From CAYHCE01 sp964355015 (lineage in GTDB: Bacteria > Cyanobacteriota > Cyanobacteriia > PCC-6307 > Cyanobiaceae), in NCBI GenBank assembly GCA_964355015.1, contig CAYHCE010000009.1, positions 21,913 to 85,912 of the forward strand: DNA of 64,000 bases. Reading direction: 5' to 3'. Shown here piece after piece: positions 26,051-34,689 of this stretch. Under the pieces are notes generated by a model that saw only the letters and a program-made list of their open reading frames with translations, was not told the origin of the DNA and did not search any database. The number at the start of each line of letters is the position of its first letter. The stretch's first letter is position 1. A program made the translations under genes and the position numbers.

Positions 26051-27562
26051 TCAGGCGGCCCAGCTGCCGTGCAGGCCGTGGGGAATGGCCAGAGGCAACG
26101 GCAGGATCGCCTGCTCGCTGAGGTCATCGGCGCGCAGGATCACCAGGTCGCTGGCAGAGCGGGCCCCATTCCACACCACGCACAGGATCCAGCCGTCGTC
26201 CTCGGCGGGGAGGGTCGCGCCGGCCGCTGTGGGGCGGGGCACCATCACCGGCTCGCTGACGAAACCGCGTGGCGCGGCACTCCAGACGCGGCGCTCGCCC
26301 GTGGCCAGATCCAGCTTCTCGATCGCCTGCAGCGGATCATTGCCCCGCTCCCGCTCGGTCACCGCCATCCAGGCGAAGCGCGCCTCCAGGCCGATCCGCA
26401 ACGGATTCACCATGGCGAACTCGCAGCAGCGTTCCTCCAGCAGCTCGGTACTGACCGCACCGCTGGCCAGGTCGAGGCGGCAGCGCTTCAGCTGGCCGAT
26501 CGGCAGCGCCTCGAAATCGACGGCGCGGAAATCCACCTCTGGACCGATCGAGGGGAAATCGGCGTAGAAGATCGAATCCACCACCACCTGGCCGGCCGCG
26601 CCGGCCGTGGGATCCTCGAAGGCGTTGAGGTGATGGAAGACGAACCCCTCGGGGCCGGCCGTATGCACGAGTTCACCCTCGCCGGAACGGGGGATCAGCC
26701 AGAACTGGCCCTGCTCACCGGGCTTCGAGCCCAGGCACTGGGCGGCTCCCTTCACACCGAAGACGAAACCCAGCGGGTTGAACGACACGGCGTTCTGCAG
26801 GAACACGGCCCAGTTCGGCGTGATCGCGAAGTCGTGCAGGAAGGCGAAGCCGTTGAAGCTGCGGGCCTGGTCAGCCAGCAGGGCGCCGCTGCCGGCATCG
26901 AACTCCATCAGCCGGATCGTGCTGCGGGGGCCGGCCTTGACGCCGAAGGTGACCATCCGTGGTGCGCCGTGGTGCCCGGGGTCGAAACGGGGATGGGCGC
27001 TGAAGGCCTCGCCGGGGCTGAGCACGCCGTCGAGCAGCTCGATGCCCCTGGTCTCGAGGCTGAGGGGATCGAGGCTGTGGGGAGAGCTGGCTTCCCAGAG
27101 GGCAAGCAACTTCTCGCCAAGGCGCACCACATGGGTGTTGGCGATGTTCTTGAGCCGCAGATCGAAGGCGTTGGCCAGCGGTCCGCCGGGCTTCCGGCTG
27201 CCGAACACGCCCCGGTAGAGCACCTTGCCGGCCGCTTCCTCCGCCAGCCAGCCCTCGGTGCGCACGAAGCGGTTGGTCAGCGTGGCGCTGCCGCCGTCGA
27301 AGCGCAGGGCGGTGATCATGCCGTCGCCATCGAAGGGGTGATGCACCCACTGGCCGCCCCGCTCGAGCCGCCCCGGACCATTGCGGTAGAGGGTGCCGCT
27401 CAGCTCGGCGGGAATCGTGCCGGAAGCGGCGCTCAGGGGCACCTCGCTGAGCTCGCTGCCCACGTTGCGGAAGGCGCTCGCCCAGTCGGCGCGGTCGTAG
27501 GCGGGTGCCTCGACGCCGGAGGAGGAGCCGGGGGCCGCAGGGCGACTGGGGGCAACGGTCAT
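26051..27562 (-). CDS. Carotenoid cleavage oxygenase (RPE65/CCD family)
   Basis: 503 residues. Family landmarks: GTLYRNGPGRLERGGQWVHH, PFDGDGMITALRF (about 76-88), the iron-histidine regions HDFAITPNWAVFLQ and FVFHHLNAFEDP, and the C-terminal IPHGLHGSWAA with the last iron-binding histidine. These non-haem iron enzymes split carotenoids or apocarotenoids with O2 in the cytosol or at membranes. The exact substrate (for example beta-apocarotenals) is not decidable. The DUF1499 gene starts 5 bp after its stop, so the two are likely one unit. A 14-nt sequence upstream is shared with the hli upstream region. Confidence 0.92.
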   Translation of the reverse strand: MTVAPSRPAAPGSSSGVEAPAYDRADWASAFRNVGSELSEVPLSAASGTIPAELSGTLYRNGPGRLERGGQWVHHPFDGDGMITALRFDGGSATLTNRFVRTEGWLAEEAAGKVLYRGVFGSRKPGGPLANAFDLRLKNIANTHVVRLGEKLLALWEASSPHSLDPLSLETRGIELLDGVLSPGEAFSAHPRFDPGHHGAPRMVTFGVKAGPRSTIRLMEFDAGSGALLADQARSFNGFAFLHDFAITPNWAVFLQNAVSFNPLGFVFGVKGAAQCLGSKPGEQGQFWLIPRSGEGELVHTAGPEGFVFHHLNAFEDPTAGAAGQVVVDSIFYADFPSIGPEVDFRAVDFEALPIGQLKRCRLDLASGAVSTELLEERCCEFAMVNPLRIGLEARFAWMAVTERERGNDPLQAIEKLDLATGERRVWSAAPRGFVSEPVMVPRPTAAGATLPAEDDGWILCVVWNGARSASDLVILRADDLSEQAILPLPLAIPHGLHGSWAA

Positions 27563-27644
27563 CGACTGGACGGCGGTGTGACGATGCCTCCATCATCACG
27601 TAACGGAGTATGAAGTGGCGACGCCGACTTCTGAGACAGCCTGA

Positions 27645-28280
27645 TCAGCCCTGTCCGCCGGCCTGCTCCAGCACCCCCTTGCTGCTGGGAACGCCCCCGG
27701 CTCGGCGTGGATCGATCTCCACCGCCAGCCGCAGCGCCCGCGCGAAGGCCTTGAAGCAGGCCTCCACGATGTGGTGCGAGTTCAGGCCGTCGAGCTGGCG
27801 GATGTGAAGGGTGAGGCCGGAGTTGTTGACCACGGCCACGAAGAATTCGCGCACCAGCTCGGTGTCGTAGCTGCCGATCCGCTGGGCCGGGATCACCAGG
27901 CCGTAGCTGAGCTGGGGCCGGCCCGAGCAGTCCAGCGCCACCTGCACGAGCGCCTCGTCGAGCGGCGCCACGAAATGGCCGAAGCGATGGATGCCGCGCC
28001 GGTCCCCCAGCGCCTGCGCCAGGGCCTGCCCCAGCGCAATGCCCACGTCTTCGTTGGTGTGGTGGTCGTCGATGTGGGTGTCGCCGTCGGCGGCGATCTC
28101 CAGATCCAGCAGGCCGTGACTGGCAAGCTGATGCAGCATGTGGTCGAGAAACGGCACCCCTGTGGTGACCCGGCAGCGCCCCGTCCCGTCGAGGTTCAGC
28201 TTGACGCGCACATCGGTTTCGCCGGTGACGCGGTGGATCTCGCCGCTGCGACTGCCGCCTCGGTCGTGGAAGGGGGACAC
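27645..28280 (-). CDS. hisB: Imidazoleglycerol-phosphate dehydratase
   Basis: 211 residues from the GTG at 28280; upstream in-frame sequence (to 28397) has no family likeness. It performs the sixth step of histidine synthesis. Seen: VPFLDHMLHQLASHG and DGDTHIDDHHTNEDVGIALG (metal-binding DHM and HHTNED motifs), and VVNNSGLTLHIRQLDGLNSHH followed by AFARALRLAVEIDP. It ends PSSKGVLEQAG like other cyanobacterial HisB proteins. It is a stand-alone dehydratase without the phosphatase domain found in enteric HisB. Confidence 0.95.
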   Translation of the reverse strand: MSPFHDRGGSRSGEIHRVTGETDVRVKLNLDGTGRCRVTTGVPFLDHMLHQLASHGLLDLEIAADGDTHIDDHHTNEDVGIALGQALAQALGDRRGIHRFGHFVAPLDEALVQVALDCSGRPQLSYGLVIPAQRIGSYDTELVREFFVAVVNNSGLTLHIRQLDGLNSHHIVEACFKAFARALRLAVEIDPRRAGGVPSSKGVLEQAGGQG

Positions 28281-28370
28281 GTTGGTAGCGGCGACGGGGA
28301 AACGGTGGATCCATGCTGAAGCATGCGTGGCCGCCCCGGCGAGGTAAGCAGGAGCGCAGCGGTTCTCCGT

Positions 28371-28410
28371 TCTCCACCCTTTCGATCGAGTCTCCACTGT
28401 TTCGATCGAG
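28371..28410. repeat. Two tandem 20-nt repeats containing TCGATCGA
   Basis: Two head-to-tail 20-nt units, identical at 18 of 20 positions, beginning TCTCCAC and ending TTTCGATCGAG. Each carries the palindrome TCGATCGA. They lie between the end of fabI and the start of hisB on the minus strand, about 90-130 bp upstream of the hisB start, so they could be an operator or a small slippage duplication. Confidence 0.6.
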
Positions 28411-28568
28411 GAGCGGATCCGGGCAGATCAGCTGCGGTGGTGGAGCGGAAGCTTCCGGGCTGATCAAGGGTCCTCTGTTGAGAACCGGTGTGCTGATCTA
28501 CGTGCGGCAGGCTCCTCGGCATGCCTGCCGTGGCCTTTGCCGCCGGGTGTGGAGGCAAGTCACTACGG

Positions 28569-29351
28569 TCACATCCCCGTGATGCAGTAGCCGGCATCCA
28601 CGTAGATCACCTGGCCGGTGATGCCGGAGGCCAAGGGGCTGGCCAGGAACGCTGCGGTGGAGCCCACCTCCTCCTGGGTCACCGTGCGCTGCAGCGGTGA
28701 CTTCGCCTCCACGTTGTGGATCATCTCGAGAATGCCGCCGATCGCCGAGCTGGCCAGGGTGCGGATCGGGCCGGCACTGATCGCGTTCACGCGCACCTGC
28801 TTCTCGGGGCCCAGTTCGGCGGCCAGGTAGCGCACCGAGGCCTCCAGGGCCGCCTTGGCCACGCCCATCACGTTGTAGTTGGGGATCGCCCGCTCGGCCC
28901 CGAGGTAGGTGAGCGTGATCACGCTGGCCCCGGGATTGAACAGGGGCTTGGCGTACCGGCAGAGTGGCGCCAGGGAGTAGGCGCTCACTTCCAGGGCCCG
29001 GGCGAAACCCTCGGGGCTGATGGCGCTGTAGTCGCCCACCAGCTCCTCCTTCCCCGCAAACGCCAGGCAGTGGATCAGCACGTCGAGGCTGCCCCACTGC
29101 TCGGCGATGCGGGCGAACACGGCCTCGATCTGGGCCGGCTCCTGCACATTGAGGGGCTCGAACAGGCTGGGATTCAGCGGTGCGGTGAGTTCGCGCACCT
29201 TGCTCTCGAAGCGGCCCTTCTCGTCCGGCAGGTAGGTGATGCCCAGCTCGCAGCCGGCCGCGGCCAGCTGCTGGGCGATGCCCCAGGCGATCGAGCGGTT
29301 GTTGGCGATGCCGGTGACCAGGGCCTTCTTGCCGCGCAGATCGAGGAGCAT
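28569..29351 (-). CDS. fabI: Enoyl-[acyl-carrier-protein] reductase (NADH), FabI
   Basis: 260 residues from ATG 29351 (MLLDLRGKKALVTGIANNRS); the frame continues upstream without homology. It reduces the enoyl-ACP double bond in fatty acid elongation. Motifs: GIANNRSIAWGIAQQLAAAG (nucleotide binding), DVLIHCLAFAGKEEL, ASVITLTYLGAERAIPNYNV-MGVAKAALEASVRYLA (catalytic Tyr/Lys, here Y-x6-K with YNVMGVAK), RVNAISAGPIRTLASSAIGG and a C-terminal YVDAGYCITGM. This is the SDR-type FabI found across cyanobacteria. Confidence 0.96.
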   Translation of the reverse strand: MLLDLRGKKALVTGIANNRSIAWGIAQQLAAAGCELGITYLPDEKGRFESKVRELTAPLNPSLFEPLNVQEPAQIEAVFARIAEQWGSLDVLIHCLAFAGKEELVGDYSAISPEGFARALEVSAYSLAPLCRYAKPLFNPGASVITLTYLGAERAIPNYNVMGVAKAALEASVRYLAAELGPEKQVRVNAISAGPIRTLASSAIGGILEMIHNVEAKSPLQRTVTQEEVGSTAAFLASPLASGITGQVIYVDAGYCITGM

Positions 29352-29451
29352 GGGGAGGTCGCCCGACAGGGACGATCGAGAGCAATCGGGCGATTCTCCT
29401 CCACCCCCCTGCCCGCGCCGGCTGGAGCCCCACCCGATCACCGCGGGCGCT

Positions 29452-30075
29452 TCAGCGGGGCGGCTCCTCCTGCGGCGGCATCGGTCCCAGCGCCTCCTCC
29501 GCGGCCCGCACCTTCTCCCGATCCGGCAGCAGCTGCTCCTCCTCCAGCATCGGCAGCCGTTCCACCGTCACTTCGCCGGGGTTCCGTGGCGGCTCACGCC
29601 ATTGCCAGCTGCTGCGTGGTGACCGCTGCTGGCAGAGCGCTTCCAGCTGCCGCCGCAGGGCATCGCGCACGTCCCGGCGGGCCACCGCCTCGAAGAACTC
29701 CGCCCGGGTGGCCAGGCCGGAGCTGAACGGTGCCGAGCCGTTGCCGTTGAACAGCCGGGCCGGATCCGGCAGCCAGCGCGGCCGGCAGATGCCTCGCTGG
29801 CGCGTGTCGGTTTCCAGCCAGATGTGGAGGCCGTAGCCGTCGGGCTGGCTGACCACCGCAAGGCCGTCATGGGGTGCGCTGCGCGGCAGGGGGAGGATCC
29901 GCCAGGTGGCGCGACGGTGGGAGGGAACACAGCCCGCCGCGAGCAGCAGGGCCAGCAGGGCCGTGAGCGCTGCCGTGGCTGAAGCGGACCGGATCAGGGG
30001 CCGGTGCAAGGGGACCAGGCGATGAGGCGGCGATCCTGCCCGAATTCCCCGGCGGCTGAAGGACGCCACAATCAC
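29452..30075 (-). CDS. Predicted lipoprotein, unknown function
   Basis: Up to 207 residues. A hydrophobic segment (TAALTALLALLLAAGC) ends in a lipobox-like LAAGC, suggesting a lipid-anchored protein whose mature part begins CVPSHRR. The soluble part has GYGLHIWLETDTRQRGICRP, FSSGLATRAEFFEAVARRDV and a proline/glutamate-rich end. The start is uncertain; codons upstream of the hydrophobic region (about 30 residues) may be too long for a signal peptide. I recall similar proteins in picocyanobacteria but no role. It is divergent from the thioredoxin-like gene. Confidence 0.65.
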   Translation of the reverse strand: MIVASFSRRGIRAGSPPHRLVPLHRPLIRSASATAALTALLALLLAAGCVPSHRRATWRILPLPRSAPHDGLAVVSQPDGYGLHIWLETDTRQRGICRPRWLPDPARLFNGNGSAPFSSGLATRAEFFEAVARRDVRDALRRQLEALCQQRSPRSSWQWREPPRNPGEVTVERLPMLEEEQLLPDREKVRAAEEALGPMPPQEEPPR

Positions 30076-30101
30076 CCTCCGTGCCGCGCCGCCGTCTGGC
30101 C

Positions 30102-30671
30102 ATGGCCCTCACCCCCTCCACGATGCTGCCCCTGGGCACCCCGCTGCCCGCCTTCCGCCTGTCCGCTCTCGACGGGGCGACGCTGTCCAGCGTCGCCCTG
30201 CACCCCCGCCCCGTGCTGGTGCTGTTTCTCTGTGCCCACTGCCCCTTCGTGATCCATGCGGAGCCGGAGCTGTCCAGGATCGCGACCGACTACGGCGAAC
30301 GCGTGACGATCCTGGCCATCGCCAGCAACAGCCTCCGCACCCATCCCCAGGACGGCCCCGCCCAGCTGGAAGCCCAGCGGCAGCGCAACGGCTGGCGCTT
30401 CCCCTACCTGCTCGACACGGACCAGAGCGTGGCGCGCGCCTTCCTGGCCGCCTGCACCCCCGACCTCTACCTGTTCGATGCCGCCCACCGGCTCGTCTAC
30501 CGGGGTCAGCTGGACCCCAGTCGCCCCGGCAGCGGCCAGCCACCGGATGGCCGCGACCTGCGCGCCGCCCTCGACGCCCTGCTGGCCGGGCGCGCGCCGG
30601 AGCCGGAGCAGACCGCCTCGATCGGCTGCAACATCAAATGGCACCCGGGTCAGAAGCCGGCCTGGGCCTGA
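30102..30671 (+). CDS. Thioredoxin-fold (AhpC/TSA-type) protein
   Basis: 189 residues from ATG 30102 (a GTG at 30081 is in frame). N-terminal PLGTPLPAFRLSALDGATL, then the active-site region VLFLCAHCPFVIHAEPELSR with a CxxC pair (CAHC), and NGWRFPYLLDTDQSVARAF and CTPDLYLFDAAHRLVYRGQLD. This is the layout of AhpC/TSA- or redoxin-type proteins annotated as thioredoxin-family in cyanobacteria. A thiol-disulfide or peroxide role is inferred from the motif only. No export signal, so cytosolic. Confidence 0.85.
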   Translation: MALTPSTMLPLGTPLPAFRLSALDGATLSSVALHPRPVLVLFLCAHCPFVIHAEPELSRIATDYGERVTILAIASNSLRTHPQDGPAQLEAQRQRNGWRFPYLLDTDQSVARAFLAACTPDLYLFDAAHRLVYRGQLDPSRPGSGQPPDGRDLRAALDALLAGRAPEPEQTASIGCNIKWHPGQKPAWA

Positions 30672-30698
30672 CCGTCCGCGGGGCTTAAGGTTGCCTCC

Positions 30699-31955
30699 AT
30701 GCAGGTGCCCCCCTTCGATCTCACCGAGCAGCTTCATCAACTCGGTGAAGCCCTCGAGGATGCCGTTCTGCAGGTGTTGCGCAGTGGGCAGTACATCGGG
30801 GGCGCCACGATTGCGCAGTTCGAGCAACAGTTCGCCACAGCCACCGGCAGCCCCTACACGATCGGCTGCAACAGCGGCACCGATGCCCTGATCCTGGCCC
30901 TGCGCGGGCTGGGCCTCGGTCCCGGCGATGAGGTGATCACCAGCTCCTTCAGCTTCTTCGCCACCGCCGAAGCGATCAGCGCCGTGGGGGCCACGCCGGT
31001 GTTCGTGGATGTGGAGGAAAGCTCCTATCTCATCGACCCGGCGGCAATCGAGGCCGCGATCACGCCGGCCACCCGCGCCCTGATGCCGGTCCACCTGTTC
31101 GGCCGCCCGGTGAACATGGAGCGGCTGGGTGCCATCGCCGCGGCCCACGATCTCAGGGTGATCGAGGACTGTGCCCAGGCCACCGGCGCGAGCTGGGCCG
31201 GACGGCCGGTGGGCAGCTGGGGCGATGCCGGCTGCTTCAGTTTCTTCCCCACCAAGAATCTCGGTGGCGCCGGCGACGGCGGCGCGGTCACCTGCCGCGA
31301 CCCCGAGCTGGCCCAGCGGATCCGCGAGCTGGCCGTACACGGTATGCCGCGCCGCTATCTGCACACCTCCCTGGGATACAACAGCCGCCTCGACGCCCTC
31401 CAGGCGGCGGTGCTCAACGTCAAGCTGCCCCACCTGGACACCTGGATCCGGCGCCGTGGCCAGCTGGCCGAGGTCTATCGGCGCGAGCTGGCCGACACGC
31501 CGGGGCTGGTGCTTCCCGAGGCCGGCCCCGCTGGCCACAGCTGGAACCAGTTCGTGGTGCGCCTGCCCCGTTGTCCCCAGAACCAGTCGAGCTGTGGCAG
31601 CCGTTGCGTCCCCTCCGCCGACAGCGCCGATTACGGCCTGCCGGAAAGCTGCTGCCGTGACTGGCTGAAGCAGGAGCTGGCCGCCGCCGGAGTCAACACG
31701 ATCATCTACTACCCCATCCCGATCCACCGCCAGCCGGCCTATGCCGTCCTCGGCTACGGCCAGGGCAGCCTGCCGATCACCGAACGGCTCACGGCCGAGG
31801 TGCTCAGCCTGCCGATCTTCCCCGAGCTGAGCGCCGCCCAGCAGCAACGCGTGGTGGAGGTGCTCAGGAGCCTGCTGAGCCGCGCCTGGGGCCGAACGAC
31901 GTCCGGGATCTGCGCGGCGGCCGAACCCGTGGGCTCGATCTCGGGCTCAGCCTGA
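30699..31955 (+). CDS. DegT/DnrJ/EryC1/StrS aminotransferase with Cys-rich insert
   Basis: 418 residues. PLP enzyme of the nucleotide-sugar aminotransferase family: IGCNSGTDALILALRGLGLG, ITSSFSFFATAEAISAVGA, VIEDCAQATGASW, and the PLP lysine in FFPTKNLGGAGDGGAV (Lys about 186). C-terminal IIYYPIPIHRQPAYAVLGYG is also typical. Unusually, residues 292-319 form an insert with five cysteines (292, 299, 303, 318, 319) between FVVRLP and the RDWLKQELAAAGVN segment. It would make an amino sugar for surface glycans; the substrate is unknown. It follows the thioredoxin-like gene by 27 bp. Confidence 0.9.
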   Translation: MQVPPFDLTEQLHQLGEALEDAVLQVLRSGQYIGGATIAQFEQQFATATGSPYTIGCNSGTDALILALRGLGLGPGDEVITSSFSFFATAEAISAVGATPVFVDVEESSYLIDPAAIEAAITPATRALMPVHLFGRPVNMERLGAIAAAHDLRVIEDCAQATGASWAGRPVGSWGDAGCFSFFPTKNLGGAGDGGAVTCRDPELAQRIRELAVHGMPRRYLHTSLGYNSRLDALQAAVLNVKLPHLDTWIRRRGQLAEVYRRELADTPGLVLPEAGPAGHSWNQFVVRLPRCPQNQSSCGSRCVPSADSADYGLPESCCRDWLKQELAAAGVNTIIYYPIPIHRQPAYAVLGYGQGSLPITERLTAEVLSLPIFPELSAAQQQRVVEVLRSLLSRAWGRTTSGICAAAEPVGSISGSA

Positions 31956-31983
31956 TCCTGATCAGCACCGGACCCCCTGCCGC

Positions 31984-33456
31984 TCAGCGCAGGCCGGCGT
32001 GAAGTGCCTTGAACCGGGCCTGCTGCTGCTTGTGGCTCACGATCGGCGCCGGGTAGCCCCGTCGCTCCAGGGGGGCGATCTCGCCGCCGATCAGATCCCC
32101 CGTGGCCACATGGGCCAGTTCCGGCAGCCAGCGGCGGATGTAGACGGCTTCCGGATCGAAGCGCGACGCCTGGGTGTAGGGGTTGAAGATGCGCAGCGGT
32201 CTGGAGTCCATGCCGCTGCTGGCGCTCCATTGCCAGCCGCCGTTGTTGGCGGCCAGATCGCCGTCCACCAGCTGTTCCATGAAGGCGTGCTCGCCCCAGC
32301 GCCAGTCAACGATCAGGTCCTTCACCAGGAAGGAGGCAACGATCATGCGGCAGCGGTTGTGCATCCAGCCGGTGGCGTTCAGCTGGCGCATCGCCGCATC
32401 CACGATCGGCACCCCCGTGAGCCCCTCGCACCAGGCCCCGAAGCGGCCGGCGTCATTCTCCCAGGGGAAGTGGCGCCACTGGGGCCGGTAGGGGCCCTCG
32501 GCCAGCTCGGGGAAGTGGAACAGCGCCTGCTGGTAGAACTCGCGCCAGGCCAGTTCCTGCTCCCAGACGGTGATCGCCTGGAGCTCCTCGTCACTGCGGG
32601 CGGCCGGCCGCAGTGACTGGGCCGCCGCCCAGGCCTGGCGGGGGCTGAGCGTGCCGAACCGGAGGGCGGCACTGAGCAACGAGGTGCCCGCCTCGCCGGG
32701 CAGGTTGCGGTCGGTTTCGTAACGCAGCAACGCGCTGTGGCTGAAGGCGGCCAGCTGCTCGGCGGCGGCGGCTTCGCCTGGGCGGCAGGGGCAGAGCTCG
32801 GCGCCGGCGAAGGGGCGACCCAGCTCCGCGGGCGCCGGCACGGCCTCCAGCAGCGGCAGCTGGTCCCAGAGCTGCCGCCCCGGCTGCGGCAGCCTGTGCG
32901 GGTCCAGGCCGATCAGGCCCCCGGGCGCGGGCACGGGGGCCTGTCCGCCCCCCCCGCCCGCCGGCTCCAGCCGCCGGCTCCAGCTGCGCCAGTAGGGGCC
33001 GTAGACCCGGTAGGGATCGCCGCCGCCGGTGCGCAGGGCCTCCGGGGGAACGAGCAGCTGATCCCAGTCCGCCAGCACCTTGCGGCCCCCGGCCTGCAGC
33101 GCCGCTGCCACCCGCCGGTCGCGCTCGCGGCCGCTGGGCTCCACGCCGCGGTTCCAGCTCACCACCTCGGCGCCGATGGCTGCGGCCAGTCGGGGCAGCA
33201 CCTCCACCGGATCTCCCTGCAGCAGCAGCAGGCGGCTGCCGGCCGCCTGCCAGCTCACGGCCAGCTCCCGCAGGCTCTCGCTCTGGAACCAGAGCCGGGC
33301 CGGCGCCATCGCGGCGGCTCCGAGCAGGGTCGGATCGAGCACGAACACCCCGGTCAGGGCGGGGGTGGCGCGGGCGGCAGCCGCCAGGCCCAGGTTGTCG
33401 GCCAGACGCAGGTCGCGGCGGTGCCAGAACAGCCAGCGGGGCGCACGGGAGGTCAC
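31984..33456 (-). CDS. phr: Deoxyribodipyrimidine photolyase (class I)
   Basis: 490 residues. Light-driven repair of cyclobutane pyrimidine dimers. The N-terminal antenna domain starts WLFWHRRDLRLADNLGLA. The FAD domain carries GEAGTSLLSAALRFGTLSPR, WEQELAWREFYQQALFHFPE, VPIVDAAMRQLNATGWMHNR and NNGGWQWSASSGMDSRP with the FAD contacts typical of CPD photolyases rather than cryptochromes. The tail NPYTQASRFDPEAVYIRRWLPEL is standard. A gap of 4 bp separates it from the Nudix gene upstream, suggesting cotranscription. Confidence 0.94.
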   Translation of the reverse strand: MTSRAPRWLFWHRRDLRLADNLGLAAAARATPALTGVFVLDPTLLGAAAMAPARLWFQSESLRELAVSWQAAGSRLLLLQGDPVEVLPRLAAAIGAEVVSWNRGVEPSGRERDRRVAAALQAGGRKVLADWDQLLVPPEALRTGGGDPYRVYGPYWRSWSRRLEPAGGGGGQAPVPAPGGLIGLDPHRLPQPGRQLWDQLPLLEAVPAPAELGRPFAGAELCPCRPGEAAAAEQLAAFSHSALLRYETDRNLPGEAGTSLLSAALRFGTLSPRQAWAAAQSLRPAARSDEELQAITVWEQELAWREFYQQALFHFPELAEGPYRPQWRHFPWENDAGRFGAWCEGLTGVPIVDAAMRQLNATGWMHNRCRMIVASFLVKDLIVDWRWGEHAFMEQLVDGDLAANNGGWQWSASSGMDSRPLRIFNPYTQASRFDPEAVYIRRWLPELAHVATGDLIGGEIAPLERRGYPAPIVSHKQQQARFKALHAGLR

Positions 33457-33460
33457 TGCT

Positions 33461-34021
33461 TCAGAGACCCAGCAGCTGCCGGGCCCGGAACCAGGCCGTC
33501 ACGCTCTTACCGTCGAGGGCTTCATCACCGCTGGCCAGGGCCGCGTCCAGAGCCTCGGGCTCCAGCAGCAGCACCTCGAGATCCTCGTCGTCGTCGCCGG
33601 CGGGAGGCTCCGCCAGGGGGGTGAGTTCACGGGCCAGAAAGAGATGGATCACCTCGTCGGAGTAGCCGGGGCAGGGGAGCATCGAGCCGAGGGGATCCCA
33701 GCGGGCGGCGGAGTAGCCGGCTTCCTCCTGCAGTTCCCGCTGCATCGTGCCCAGGGGTTCTTCGCCCTCGTCGAGCGTGCCGGCGGGGAACTCCAGGATG
33801 CGGCTGGCCACGGCGAAGCGATACTGGCGCAGCACCACCACCCGGCCGTCGTCGAGCACGGGCACCGCCAGGGAGGCGCCGGGGTGGCGGATGATCCCGA
33901 ACGTGCCCTCGATCCCCATCGGCAGCACGATGCGGTTCAGTTCGAAGCGGATCTTGCGGGCTTCGAGCACCGCCTCCGTCACCAGATGCCGCGAGGGTTC
34001 GGGGGGCGGCAGCGGGACCAT
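33461..34021 (-). CDS. Nudix hydrolase (ADP-ribose-pyrophosphatase type)
   Basis: 186 residues with a full Nudix box, GTLDEGEEPLGTMQRELQEE followed by AGY, matching G-x5-E-x7-R-E-U-x-E-E-x-G-U. Upstream are VVVLRQYRFAVASRILEFPA and downstream MLPCPGYSDEVIHLFLAREL, as in ADP-ribose and nucleoside-diphosphate-sugar pyrophosphatases. It probably hydrolyses ADP-ribose or a related metabolite; the substrate is not proven. Its stop is 4 bp before the photolyase start, so the two are likely one operon. Confidence 0.9.
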   Translation of the reverse strand: MVPLPPPEPSRHLVTEAVLEARKIRFELNRIVLPMGIEGTFGIIRHPGASLAVPVLDDGRVVVLRQYRFAVASRILEFPAGTLDEGEEPLGTMQRELQEEAGYSAARWDPLGSMLPCPGYSDEVIHLFLARELTPLAEPPAGDDDEDLEVLLLEPEALDAALASGDEALDGKSVTAWFRARQLLGL

Positions 34022-34075
34022 GGCGTCGACGCGGGAGCGGTCCCCAGTGTGGCCGGAGGCCGTCCGGACCGCGCG

Positions 34076-34669
34076 CTACTCGGGCCAGTCCGATCGACCC
34101 GGCAGGGCCGGCAGCGGCCCCTCGCCGGCCCGCGCCTGCAGGGCGGCCAGCAGCTCCCCCACCGGAGCGGTCGCGCCGGGTGGGATCAGGCCGGGATCGA
34201 TGGCGGCCAGCGGCGCCAGCACGAAGCTCCGCTCGAGCAGGCGCGGGTGGGGCAGGGTCAGCTCCGCGTCCTGCCGCTGCTCCTCACCGCACCAGAGCAG
34301 ATCCAGATCCAGCCGGCGCGGCCCCCAGCGCTCGCGCCGCTCACGGCCGAAGCGGATCTCCAGGGCCTGCAGCGTCCGCAGCACGGCCAGGGGATCGGGG
34401 TCCCGGCGTGCGGGAGGCCCGGCCAGTTGCGCCACGGCGACGCCATTGAGATAGGGAGGCTGGCCCGGTGGTCCCCCCAGCGGCGCCGTACGGAACAGGG
34501 GCGACCAGCGCCAGTGGAGGGCTACGCCGTTGAGGGCCCGCTCCAGCAGGGGCCGCACCGCCGGCAGGGTGGCCAGGGGATCGCCGAGGTTGGCGCCGAG
34601 GGCGATCGCCAGCGTCCTCCCGCCTGCTGCGGTCGCCTCTCCGGCCTGATCAGCGAGACTGGCCCCCAC
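34076..34669 (-). CDS. folK: Dihydropterin pyrophosphokinase (folate synthesis)
   Basis: About 197 residues from a GTG at 34669; the open frame reaches 34699, but that would overlap the divergent chlD start. It transfers pyrophosphate from ATP to 6-hydroxymethyl-dihydropterin. Seen: LAIALGANLGDPLATLPAVR, YLNGVAVAQL, LEIRFGRERRERWGPRRLDL with DLDLLW (the RxxxRWGPRxxDLDLL signature) and LPHPRLLERSFVLAPLAAI. All are FolK landmarks. The start regions of folK and chlD are back to back with almost no spacer. Confidence 0.93.
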   Translation of the reverse strand: MGASLADQAGEATAAGGRTLAIALGANLGDPLATLPAVRPLLERALNGVALHWRWSPLFRTAPLGGPPGQPPYLNGVAVAQLAGPPARRDPDPLAVLRTLQALEIRFGRERRERWGPRRLDLDLLWCGEEQRQDAELTLPHPRLLERSFVLAPLAAIDPGLIPPGATAPVGELLAALQARAGEGPLPALPGRSDWPE

Positions 34670-34689
34670 GTCGATGCACCGGTCCCTCC

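Noticed and set aside
28281..28397. N-terminal extension of HisB
   Set aside because: Not present in HisB proteins and it runs through the tandem repeats; the GTG at 28280 gives the family length.
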